A DNA stretch of 64,000 nucleotides from MPNP01 sp965221445 (GTDB lineage: Bacteria > Pseudomonadota > Alphaproteobacteria > Rhodobacterales > Rhodobacteraceae), in the NCBI GenBank assembly GCA_965221445.1, contig CBDCSF010000013.1, positions 3,085,000 to 3,148,999 on the forward strand. Direction: 5' to 3'. A model generated the notes under the pieces. It saw only the letters and a program-made list of their open reading frames with translations, was not told the DNA's origin and did not search any database. The translations under genes were made by a program, and so were the position numbers. Below are positions 51,642 through 59,836 of the stretch, one piece after another; position 1 is the stretch's first letter, and each line of letters opens with the position of its first letter.

Positions 51642-53093
51642 ATGACAACATTACACATCTGGAATACGAAAACTCGTAGGAAAGTGAAATTTGAACCCCT
51701 GAACCCGAATGCGGTTCGAATGTATGTTTGTGGTCCGACAGTCTATGATCGTGCACATATCGGTAATGCCAGACCTGCAGTTACGTTTGACATTGTTTAT
51801 CGTCTTCTTCAGCACCTCTACGGGAGGAATAAGGTTACCTATGTCAGAAATATCACTGATATAGACGATAAAATAAACAATCGCGCCAAAATCCTTAGAG
51901 AAAAAGGAGTTTCAAGGGATCTGGTTGCCATAATCAAGTCCATAACAGACGAAACCATAAGCTGGTATCATGAGGATATGCAATCACTTGGAATTCTGCC
52001 CCCCACACATGAACCGAGGGCAACTGAATTTATTCCTCAAATGATTGCCATGATTGAGGATATTATTGCCAAAGGTCATGGCTATGAAGTCGAGGGCCAT
52101 GTTCTCTTTGATGTATCTTCATCACCAAATTACGGCTACCTGGCCAAAAGGACATTTGAAGCCATGCAAGCAGGTGCCCGTGTCGAAGTTGCTCCTTATA
52201 AGAAAAATGACCTGGATTTTGTAATGTGGAAACCTTCAAGTGATGATCTTCCCGGTTGGAAAAGTCCATGGGGTAGGGGGAGACCCGGGTGGCATATCGA
52301 GTGTTCAGCCATGAGTTCCGAATTGCTAGGACCAAGTTTTGACCTCCATGGAGGTGGATCAGATCTTTGTTTCCCGCACCACGAGAATGAGTTGGCACAA
52401 AGTAAAGCGGTTTGTCCCGACGAGGAATTTGCCCGGTATTGGATGCACAATGGAATGATCAGGGTAAATGGCCAGAAGATGGCCAAGAGTATTGGCAATT
52501 TTTTTACTATCAAGGATCTTAAGGATAAAGGTGTGGAGGGAGAAGTTATCCGATTAGTCATGCTTGGAACCCACTACCGCTCCCAAATCGACTGGACCGA
52601 AAGTAAAGTTCAGGAAGCAACCGAGATTGTTTCAAAGTGGCGTAGACTATTATCTAGCAAACACGATCTGAATCCCAAAATAGATCCAGATTTTCTCGCA
52701 GCGATGTGTGACGATTTCAATATTCCAAAAGGTTTACCCTTGCTCCACGAATTGGCCAAGAAGGGGGATCTGGATACCCTTTACGGTTCTATAGGTCTTT
52801 TGGGTTTGAATACCCTTGCCGAACGGAACAATATCCAGGAAGAACTTTCAGATTTGAATTCAACTCAGTCCAGGAACGTTACTGAAAGCTTGGGTCAATT
52901 GATCAAGGTGAGAGAAGATTGTAGGAAGAACAGGAATTTCAATCTGGCAGATGAAATCAGGGAAGCACTTTGTGAAGCAGGAATCGTGTTACAAGACCAG
53001 CCCGATGGTGAACTACCGAAATGGGAGATTGGAAGAAATTTCAACCCACAGAAGCTGGCAAGTCTGAAGAGTAAGTTTGAGGATGGAATTTAG
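51642..53093 (+). CDS. cysS: Cysteinyl-tRNA synthetase
   Basis: A 483-residue class I synthetase that charges tRNA-Cys. The zinc ligands and HIGH motif are in MYVCGPTVYDRAHIGNARP, the other zinc residues in HIECSAMSSELLG and FPHHENELAQS, and the KMSKS loop is KMAKSIGNFFT. The C-terminal anticodon-binding helices follow (LIKVREDCRKNRNFNLADEIR). Length and domains are normal. It is followed after 30 bases by cimA. Confidence 0.96.
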   Translation: MTTLHIWNTKTRRKVKFEPLNPNAVRMYVCGPTVYDRAHIGNARPAVTFDIVYRLLQHLYGRNKVTYVRNITDIDDKINNRAKILREKGVSRDLVAIIKSITDETISWYHEDMQSLGILPPTHEPRATEFIPQMIAMIEDIIAKGHGYEVEGHVLFDVSSSPNYGYLAKRTFEAMQAGARVEVAPYKKNDLDFVMWKPSSDDLPGWKSPWGRGRPGWHIECSAMSSELLGPSFDLHGGGSDLCFPHHENELAQSKAVCPDEEFARYWMHNGMIRVNGQKMAKSIGNFFTIKDLKDKGVEGEVIRLVMLGTHYRSQIDWTESKVQEATEIVSKWRRLLSSKHDLNPKIDPDFLAAMCDDFNIPKGLPLLHELAKKGDLDTLYGSIGLLGLNTLAERNNIQEELSDLNSTQSRNVTESLGQLIKVREDCRKNRNFNLADEIREALCEAGIVLQDQPDGELPKWEIGRNFNPQKLASLKSKFEDGI

Positions 53094-53123
53094 AAACTCC
53101 TCCCAAAAAATGAAGGTAGAGTA

Positions 53124-54824
53124 ATGACCAAGGAAAGAATTTATTTATATGATACGACCCTCCGGGACGGTGTACAGACATTGGGAGTCTTGTTTGGTCT
53201 TGAAGATAAAATTAGACTTACTAAGGAGCTCGACGACATTGGAATAGATTATATTGAGGGTGGCTTTACGGGTGCCAATGAAACTGATCGACAGTATTTT
53301 GAGAAACTTCCCAAAACCAAGGATGCACAAATTGCTGCCTTCGGGATGACAAAAAGAGCAGATCACTCAGCAGATAATGACATAAATTTATCAAGTTTGG
53401 TAAATTCAAATACTGATACGGTCTGCATTGTAGGTAAAACACATGTTTTTCATGTTCAGAAAGCCCTGGGAATTACCCTGGAAGAAAATTTTGATAATAT
53501 CAGCCAATCCATCAAACATCTTGTGGCCAAAGGCAAGGAAGTGATCTTTGATGCCGAGCATTTTTTTGATGGTTATTTTTCTGATGAAAAATATGCATTG
53601 GAATGTGTTAAAGAAGCCTATAACGCTGGGGCAAGATGGGTTGTACTTTGTGATACGAATGGGGGAACTCTTCCCAGGGATATCGCGACAGCAACAAAAG
53701 CGGTAATTGAATATGGTATCCCTGGAGATAGATTAGGTATCCATACTCATAATGACACCGAAAATGCAGTTGCCGGTTCACTGGCTGCAATTGACGCTGG
53801 CGCTCGACAGGTACAAGGAACGATCAATGGGATAGGGGAGAGGTGTGGTAACGCCAATTTGATAACAATTATTGGTAACCTTAGGCTTAAAGAACCATAC
53901 CGGTCCCTTTATGATACGGGGGTATCATTGGACAAACTCACGAAATTGACTCATCTCTCCCGACTTCTTGATGATATACTGGACAGAATCCCAAGTAAAA
54001 ATGCAGCCTATGTTGGTACTTCCGCTTTCGCTCACAAGGCAGGTTTGCATGGGTCTGGTGTCTTGCGAGATCCATCAACCTATGAACATGTTGATCCAGA
54101 AGATATTGGTAATAAGAGGGTAATTCCCCTTTCTAACCAAGCAGGTAGATCACATGTGAGATCATGGTTGACGGAGTTGGGTGTCGATTTGCAATCGATT
54201 GACGACGATACACTCAGAAGGATTGTAGAAGAAATCAAGCTGAGAGAAGATAAAGGGTATACTTACGATGTAGCACCTGAATCTTGCCAATTGCTAGTGA
54301 AAAGAATGCTTGGGACACTTTCTAATTACTTCACGGTTCAGCGTTTTCGGGTCAATGTGGAATCCCATCATTTGACAGACAATGTCTCAAAAAGCGAATC
54401 TGAAGCTGTAGTTGTAATAAAAATCGGGAATGAAAGGAAAATTTCTGTTTCCGAAGGGTTGACCGATAATTTAGATAGCGGTCCTGTCCACGCTTTATCA
54501 AAAGCCTTGCAAAGGGACCTTGGTCCATATCAAAAATATATTTCAGATATGACACTCGTAGATTTTAAGGTTAGGATTCGGGGATCAGGTACCTCCGCAG
54601 TTACCAGAGTGGTAATTGAATGTACTAATTCTGAAGGCTTAAGATGGGCAACCGCTGGAGTATCACCAAATATAATTGAAGCTTCCTTTGAGGCCTTGGT
54701 GGAAGCAATTATCTGGAAACTTGATTATGATCGTGCACCTACAGCCGAACAATTGGTTGGGGAATCAACTCAACCGCTAGAAAACAATTCCAACAACGTT
54801 GATTCGGTATTTTCCCTAGTCTAA
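53124..54824 (+). CDS. cimA: (R)-citramalate synthase
   Basis: A 566-residue acetyl-CoA/pyruvate aldol-type enzyme of the 2-isopropylmalate synthase superfamily, citramalate branch. The catalytic TIM barrel opens with YDTTLRDGVQTLGV; metal ligands include the HTHNDTENAVA histidines; GQ-like NGIGERCGNANL and SAFAHKAGLHGSGV are family blocks; the C-terminal regulatory domain spans about 390-540. The long form with EHFFDGYFSD and YEHVDPEDIGN fits CimA rather than LeuA. It makes citramalate from pyruvate and acetyl-CoA as an entry to 2-oxobutanoate and isoleucine. Its stop overlaps the end of the convergent MFS gene by four bases. Confidence 0.92.
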   Translation: MTKERIYLYDTTLRDGVQTLGVLFGLEDKIRLTKELDDIGIDYIEGGFTGANETDRQYFEKLPKTKDAQIAAFGMTKRADHSADNDINLSSLVNSNTDTVCIVGKTHVFHVQKALGITLEENFDNISQSIKHLVAKGKEVIFDAEHFFDGYFSDEKYALECVKEAYNAGARWVVLCDTNGGTLPRDIATATKAVIEYGIPGDRLGIHTHNDTENAVAGSLAAIDAGARQVQGTINGIGERCGNANLITIIGNLRLKEPYRSLYDTGVSLDKLTKLTHLSRLLDDILDRIPSKNAAYVGTSAFAHKAGLHGSGVLRDPSTYEHVDPEDIGNKRVIPLSNQAGRSHVRSWLTELGVDLQSIDDDTLRRIVEEIKLREDKGYTYDVAPESCQLLVKRMLGTLSNYFTVQRFRVNVESHHLTDNVSKSESEAVVVIKIGNERKISVSEGLTDNLDSGPVHALSKALQRDLGPYQKYISDMTLVDFKVRIRGSGTSAVTRVVIECTNSEGLRWATAGVSPNIIEASFEALVEAIIWKLDYDRAPTAEQLVGESTQPLENNSNNVDSVFSLV

Positions 54825-56047
54825 GTACTTTTAACCACACTTCTGTTTTTCTTATGAAAATTTAACCAGATAAGAGAACCAGCAGCCAGCACCAGAAACG
54901 GTACCATGGCCCAATTTACTGCCGACCAACCCTCTTGGGCAGATCCACCTATACAATTCATCAGGGTTCCAGAGGTAAGGGAGGCAATGGTTACAGATCC
55001 AAAAACCAGAAAATCATTGAGGCCTTGCACCTTACCCCTTTCATGTGGTTTATGAGCAGTGAGAAGGAGATTGGTTGCTCCAATAAAGCCAAAATTCCAC
55101 CCCAAACCAAGGAGAATCAGTGCCACATAGAAATGTCCCAACTCAATTCCCATAAGGCCTACAACACCAGAGAAGGTAAGGATAACCAATCCACAGGATA
55201 CTATTTTTTCGGCTCCAAATCGGGCAATCAAGTGCCCTGTAAAGAAGGATGGTATAAACATGGCAAGGACATGAGCAGAAACAATATTTGCTGCACTATG
55301 GTGAGAATGCCCGTTTCCTACAACAGCAAGAGGTGTAGAGGTCATGACGAGGTTCATCAGAGCATACGAGACACTACCACAAATTATGGCAACGAGGATC
55401 GTAGGGTTCTTCAAAAAATCCCAATAGGATTTTTCAACAACTACCTTGTTTGTATCTTTTGCAATTTTTGGAATATCAAGGAAAGTAAAGATGACAAATC
55501 CCAGAAGGTTTAAAGCCATGACAGCTAGATAGGTCCCCATATATTGTTGAGGTCCAAGTTCATAGGTTGCCGTGACCAATTGAGGCCCAATAATGGCTGC
55601 AAACAGACCTCCTGCCAAGGCATAGGAAACAGCTTTAGGGCGAAATTTAGGACTAGCAGTATCAGCAGCTGCAAATCTTAGAAAACCATTGGTAGACATG
55701 TAGATACCCGTAAAATATGCACCTAGCAAAAATAGCTCAAAGGAAGCTATATAAAGGGCATATAACCCAATTATCCCACCCGTAAACCCTCCTAGGCAGC
55801 CACACCAGAAACCGATTCTTCTACCAAATTTTTGCATAACAATACCCAACCAGGGAGCAGTCGTCATAGACCCAAAAACCATGAGTGAAATTGGTAAGGT
55901 GGCCCAACATAAATTGGACGCCAGATTTTGTCCTACCAATCCCATAATCGTTATGGCAATTGGCAATTGTGAACCGACAATGGCCTGAGCGATTACCAGG
56001 ACAATCACATTTTTATATTCTCTACGGATTGCCATTTTTACTACCAT
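54821..56047 (-). CDS. Major facilitator superfamily transporter
   Basis: A 408-residue protein with about twelve membrane segments. The loop 2-3 motif is APWLGIVMQKFGRRIGFW and the segment MFIPSFFTGHLIARFGAEKI is its counterpart in the second half. A central cytoplasmic loop (DIPKIAKDTNKVVVEKSYWDF) separates the halves. It belongs to MFS_1; the substrate is not predictable. The ATG is at 56047, with a second possible start at 56035. It is convergent with cimA and divergent from the AlkA-like gene. Confidence 0.85.
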   Translation of the reverse strand: MVVKMAIRREYKNVIVLVIAQAIVGSQLPIAITIMGLVGQNLASNLCWATLPISLMVFGSMTTAPWLGIVMQKFGRRIGFWCGCLGGFTGGIIGLYALYIASFELFLLGAYFTGIYMSTNGFLRFAAADTASPKFRPKAVSYALAGGLFAAIIGPQLVTATYELGPQQYMGTYLAVMALNLLGFVIFTFLDIPKIAKDTNKVVVEKSYWDFLKNPTILVAIICGSVSYALMNLVMTSTPLAVVGNGHSHHSAANIVSAHVLAMFIPSFFTGHLIARFGAEKIVSCGLVILTFSGVVGLMGIELGHFYVALILLGLGWNFGFIGATNLLLTAHKPHERGKVQGLNDFLVFGSVTIASLTSGTLMNCIGGSAQEGWSAVNWAMVPFLVLAAGSLIWLNFHKKNRSVVKST

Positions 56048-56171
56048 ACTTTTTTCTTGTGGATATTAAATCGTGCATCTATTGCTATGTGATTTCCCAG
56101 CGTATCTTCTTAAGATTGAAGAATTGTAAAAACGAATTAAAAATCAAATTTAATCATTGAGGGGGTAACTA

Positions 56172-56198
56172 ATGCTTTGGGAATTTCATTTAAAGTAA
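56172..56198 (+). CDS. Eight-codon upstream ORF coupled to the glycosylase gene
   Basis: ATG 56172 begins MLWEFHLK and its TAA (56196-56198) overlaps the ATG of the glycosylase gene as TAATG. A strong GAGGGGGT box (56159-56166) lies 5 bases before this mini-ORF, whereas the glycosylase ATG itself has only a weak site. The geometry suggests translational coupling, or that the box serves the glycosylase through re-initiation. The peptide has no known function. Confidence 0.4.
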   Translation: MLWEFHLK

Positions 56199-56830
56199 TG
56201 AAACATAATGACTTGATTGAAACCAGGAAGGATATCCTCGCAGGATTAGAATACCTTGGTATGGTTGAACCCAAATTTGCTGAAGCTATAGCCATTTCTG
56301 GTGAAATTCCGCTTCGTAGGCGGGAAGGAGGGTTTAACGCCCTATTGGAGATGATTCTAAGTCAGCAGGTTTCGGTAGCATCTGCAAATGCAATCAGCAA
56401 TCGATTGGGTAAGAGAGGTTATAAAAACCAAGACAAACTTTCCATGGCTACCGAAGAACAAATCAGAGCCTGTGGAGTGTCAAGGCAAAAGGCTAGATAT
56501 CTTCTCGCTTTGGCAAACAGTGATATAAATTACCAGGAACTCCATAAGCAATCGAATAAGGAGGTAATCAAGGTACTTACTTCCATTCCCGGCATTGGTA
56601 TTTGGACATCAGAAATATATTTAATGTTCTCAATGGGGAAAAGAGATGTGATCGCTGCTGGTGATCTTGCCCTTCAGGAAAGCACAAAAATACTCTTTGA
56701 ACTTCCCCAAAGGCCTTCTGAAAAGGAACTGAGGGAGATTGCAGCCAAGTGGTCTCCTTGGAGGAGTGTGGCAGCAAGATTGCTTTGGGCTTATTACAGG
56801 GTAGAAAAAAGTCGAGAGGGAGTTCGCTAA
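56198..56830 (+). CDS. AlkA-like HhH-GPD DNA glycosylase
   Basis: A 210-residue base-excision enzyme of the 3-methyladenine glycosylase II type. The HhH motif is LTSIPGIGIWTSEIYLMF, followed by the catalytic aspartate in VIAAGDLALQES. LEMILSQQVSVASANAI and CGVSRQKARYLLALA are other family blocks, and KWSPWRSVAARLLWAYYR is the C-terminal signature. It lacks the N-terminal domain of E. coli AlkA. ATG 56198 is used instead of TTG 56177, because the former overlaps a mini-ORF stop and fits the family. Its stop overlaps the esterase ATG. Confidence 0.88.
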   Translation: MKHNDLIETRKDILAGLEYLGMVEPKFAEAIAISGEIPLRRREGGFNALLEMILSQQVSVASANAISNRLGKRGYKNQDKLSMATEEQIRACGVSRQKARYLLALANSDINYQELHKQSNKEVIKVLTSIPGIGIWTSEIYLMFSMGKRDVIAAGDLALQESTKILFELPQRPSEKELREIAAKWSPWRSVAARLLWAYYRVEKSREGVR

Positions 56831-57489
56831 TGACAAAGTTGGTAATTGAAAAAACTGAACCAAAATCAGGAAAAGTTGATAATGTGGTGATATTTCTGCA
56901 TGGTTATGGAGCTAGCGGAAAAGACTTACTTAATCTATCAGAGCATATCAATTCGTCCTTGCCTGATACCCTTTTTCTAGCACCCGATGGTCCTCAAACC
57001 TGTCCGATTAACAAGGAAGGTTTTCAATGGTTTTCACTGCCTAATTACGATGGTTCTTCAGCTATTGAAGTTGGGAGGACCCTTCAAGAATCGTTATCTG
57101 TCCTTGATGGGTTGGTTTCAGATGTTTTGAAGGAATATAAAATTCCACCTGAAAAAATAGCTCTGTTTGGTTTTTCACAAGGTACCATGTTGTCTCTGGA
57201 ATATGCTCCAAAGTGTTCGTATCCCTTGGGTGGGGTTGTGGGTTTTTCAGGCCGATTGCTTTTTCCTTATAAAAATGATGGGGATATAAAATATCGCCCA
57301 CCAATTTTACTAGCCCATGACCAAGATGACCCAATTGTGCCTTACAGCGAACTTACGAGTGCAGAAATAAACCTCTCAAGTAATGGTTTTAAGGTTTATA
57401 CCTATACTTCCAAAGGGGCAGAGCATAGTATCTCTCCTATAGGATTGGGTGCTGCCTCTCATTTCCTAGCTAGAGAACTGCAGAATTGA
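56830..57489 (+). CDS. Phospholipase/carboxylesterase family hydrolase
   Basis: A 219-residue alpha/beta-hydrolase of the Abhydrolase_2 (carboxylesterase/thioesterase, YpfH-like) family. The oxyanion-side motif is IFLHGYGASGKDL, the nucleophile elbow GFSQG, the acid is in DQDDPIVPYSE and the histidine in GAEHSISP. It acts on small esters or lysophospholipids in the cytoplasm. The frame extends further upstream within the glycosylase gene, but ATG 56830 in the TAATG overlap is the natural start. Confidence 0.88.
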   Translation: MTKLVIEKTEPKSGKVDNVVIFLHGYGASGKDLLNLSEHINSSLPDTLFLAPDGPQTCPINKEGFQWFSLPNYDGSSAIEVGRTLQESLSVLDGLVSDVLKEYKIPPEKIALFGFSQGTMLSLEYAPKCSYPLGGVVGFSGRLLFPYKNDGDIKYRPPILLAHDQDDPIVPYSELTSAEINLSSNGFKVYTYTSKGAEHSISPIGLGAASHFLARELQN

Positions 57490-57538
57490 CCAGTTAAGTG
57501 TATAGACACAAGGTGAACTCAAAGGGGAAGAAAAGATA

Positions 57539-58120
57539 ATGATTGCAGAAATATTAACCTTTTGGTTTAAAGAACTTGAACCCGGCAAACGGTTTAATGG
57601 TGGTGAAGAGGTCGATAATCAGGTCAGGGAAAAGTTTTTGAGAATCTATGAAGATGCAACTCGAGGAAAATTAAATCACTGGAAAAATACACCGGAAGGA
57701 TCCTTGGCCCTTATTTTGGTATTGGATCAATTTTCCAGAAATATGTTCAGGGGAAGCAGCAAGTCGTTTGAATTTGATCATTTGGCCCGACAAGTAGCAG
57801 AAAGAGCTATTGAGATGAATTTTGATCTTGAGCACGAGATAGAGAGAAGAGGTTTTTATTATCTACCTTTCATGCATTCCGAAAATCCAAGAGATCAGGC
57901 AAGATGTGTGGAGTTGATTTCTACACGCCTAGGTGAAAACGGTAGGCAAACTTTGGTCCATGCGAAGGCTCATGAATATATTATCAACGAGTTTGGTAGG
58001 TTTCCTTATCGGAATGAAGCTCTCAACCGAATAACCTCAGATAAGGAATCTGCTTGGTTAGAGGAGGGTGGATATATGAAAGCAGTAAGATTGATCGAGT
58101 CCCAGGAGGAGAATTCGTGA
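57539..58120 (+). CDS. DUF924 family protein
   Basis: A 193-residue soluble protein of the DUF924 family (TPR-like helical fold). The signature blocks are ILTFWF near the start, LALILVLDQFSRNMFRG, ERRGFYYLPFMHSENPRDQ, and the closing HAKAHEYIINEFGRFPYRNEAL with FGRFPHRN-type. Its biochemical role is unknown. The ATG at 57539 follows a purine-rich GGGGAAG box. It sits between the esterase gene and lpdA in the same direction. Confidence 0.87.
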   Translation: MIAEILTFWFKELEPGKRFNGGEEVDNQVREKFLRIYEDATRGKLNHWKNTPEGSLALILVLDQFSRNMFRGSSKSFEFDHLARQVAERAIEMNFDLEHEIERRGFYYLPFMHSENPRDQARCVELISTRLGENGRQTLVHAKAHEYIINEFGRFPYRNEALNRITSDKESAWLEEGGYMKAVRLIESQEENS

Positions 58121-58170
58121 TCTTAATTTTCTCGGTTAGATACTGAAATTTGACACAAAGAGGTAAAAAT

Positions 58171-59565
58171 ATGACGAATAAACAATTTGATATGGTTGTT
58201 ATAGGTTCAGGGCCTGGAGGATATGTTTCTGCAATCAGAGGTAGTCAACTTGGCTTGAAAGTTGCCGTAATCGAGAGGGAAGAATTGGGAGGTATCTGTT
58301 TGAACTGGGGATGTATCCCGACAAAATCCATTCTCAGATCTGCTGAAATATATCACCTAATGAACCGCGCCTCGGAATTTGGGTTAAGGGCCGAAAATGT
58401 TGATTTTGATCTGAACCAAATCATTAAGCGGTCCAGAAGTATAGCCAAGCAACTTTCCGGTGGAGTAACTCATCTACTCAGAAAAAACAAGGTAACAGTT
58501 TTCAATGGTGAGGCCAAATTCAGAACCGGGAATGAGTTATCCATCAATGAATCGAATAAGGAAACTGTTCTAGCTGCCAAAAATATAGTGATTGCCACAG
58601 GTGCAAGAGCTAGGCAGGTTCCAGGGTTGGAAGTGGATGGCAATAATATCTGGACCTATAGAGAAGCCTTGCAACCAAATAGGATTCCCAAAAAATTGCT
58701 GGTAGTTGGGTCTGGTGCTATTGGAATAGAGTTTGCAAGTTTTTTCAACTCTATTGGTTCGGAAACTACTGTTGTTGAGATGTTGGACACAATTCTCCCT
58801 GTTGAGGATAGGGAGATTTCTGCCTTCGCCAAAAAGCAATTTCAAAAACAGGGTATGAATATATTGGAAGGTGCTCTGGTAAAGGGAATAAAACAGATTA
58901 GAGGAGGAGTCGAAGTAACAATTGAGGATTCCAAAGGAGAGAGTGGAACGACCTTTGATACCATTATATCAGCTGTAGGTATTGTTGGTAATGTTGAGAA
59001 CCTGAATCTAGAATCCATTGGTGTAAAAGTTGAGAAGACTCACATAGTGGTTGATGAGTTTTGCCGGACGGGAGTTGCCGACATATTTGCCATAGGAGAT
59101 GTGGCAGGTCCTCCATGGTTGGCACACAAGGCAAGCCATGAGGGTGTTATGGTTGCCGAAATCATATCGGGAGGAAATCCACATTCGGTTTCTCCTTTGT
59201 CAATACCGGGATGCACCTATTCCATGCCTCAAATAGCATCGGTTGGCTTGACAGAAGAGAAATGTAGGGAAATGGGAATTAAGTACAAAGTAGGGCGTTT
59301 CCCCTTTATAGGTAATGGCAAGGCAATTGCCATGGGAGATTCAGAGGGTATGATAAAAACTATATTTGACGATCAGAATGGAGAGCTCCTAGGTGCTCAT
59401 ATGGTAGGTTCGGAGGTAACAGAACTTATCCAGGGTTATGTCATCGGAAGAGAACTTGAAACGACTGAATCGGAGCTTATGGAAACTGTATTTCCACATC
59501 CTACTTTATCTGAGATGATGTATGAAAGCGTTCTTAACGCTTACGGAAAAGCTATCCATATCTAG
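58171..59565 (+). CDS. lpdA: Dihydrolipoyl dehydrogenase
   Basis: A 464-residue FAD enzyme (E3) that reoxidises lipoamide in 2-oxoacid dehydrogenase complexes with NAD. The FAD motif is VIGSGPGGYVSA, the redox disulfide GGICLNWGCIPTKS, the NAD motif LLVVGSGAIGIEFASFF, and the catalytic histidine-glutamate HPTLSEMM near the C-terminus. ATG 58171 (AGAGGT at 6-base spacing) is preferred over TTG 58150. The final 13 codons and the following 3' region (59528-59677) are repeated after the insertion sequence, so the gene itself is undamaged. Confidence 0.95.
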   Translation: MTNKQFDMVVIGSGPGGYVSAIRGSQLGLKVAVIEREELGGICLNWGCIPTKSILRSAEIYHLMNRASEFGLRAENVDFDLNQIIKRSRSIAKQLSGGVTHLLRKNKVTVFNGEAKFRTGNELSINESNKETVLAAKNIVIATGARARQVPGLEVDGNNIWTYREALQPNRIPKKLLVVGSGAIGIEFASFFNSIGSETTVVEMLDTILPVEDREISAFAKKQFQKQGMNILEGALVKGIKQIRGGVEVTIEDSKGESGTTFDTIISAVGIVGNVENLNLESIGVKVEKTHIVVDEFCRTGVADIFAIGDVAGPPWLAHKASHEGVMVAEIISGGNPHSVSPLSIPGCTYSMPQIASVGLTEEKCREMGIKYKVGRFPFIGNGKAIAMGDSEGMIKTIFDDQNGELLGAHMVGSEVTELIQGYVIGRELETTESELMETVFPHPTLSEMMYESVLNAYGKAIHI

Positions 59566-59677
59566 GATTTTGTATCAGGTAGATAATTTGCTTCCAAACT
59601 TCGAAGATTGTTATTCCAAGACCCCTAATCAGCCTTTCGTCACGGGAAATGATTAGATGGAAACTTTGCCGTTATTC
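59528..59677 (+). repeat. 150-bp direct repeat, left copy
   Basis: This copy covers the end of lpdA and its 3' region. It is identical to 61778-61927 except for one base (G at 59590, A at 61830). It directly abuts the left inverted repeat of the insertion sequence, as a target duplication would. Confidence 0.93.
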
Positions 59678-59712
59678 TTGACTTCAGACATTTAGCCTGA
59701 TTTTGAATTTTC

Positions 59713-59735
59713 AAACCCCCTGTTCATGGGGGTTT
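59713..59735 (+). terminator. Stem-loop at the left end of the insertion sequence
   Basis: AAACCCCC (59713-59720) and GGGGGTTT (59728-59735) with a 7-base loop, followed by ATTTTGG. It may stop read-through from lpdA into the transposase gene, as leader hairpins do in other insertion sequences, or hide an upstream start codon (ATG 59726 lies in the hairpin). Confidence 0.55.
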
Positions 59736-59836
59736 ATTTTGGCAAAATTAATGTTGTGCCCTCAATATATATTAATGGCAATATTTATTTGCCCAAAACC
59801 CTTGTAATCTCCCCCGCCAACCACAATATTAAACCC

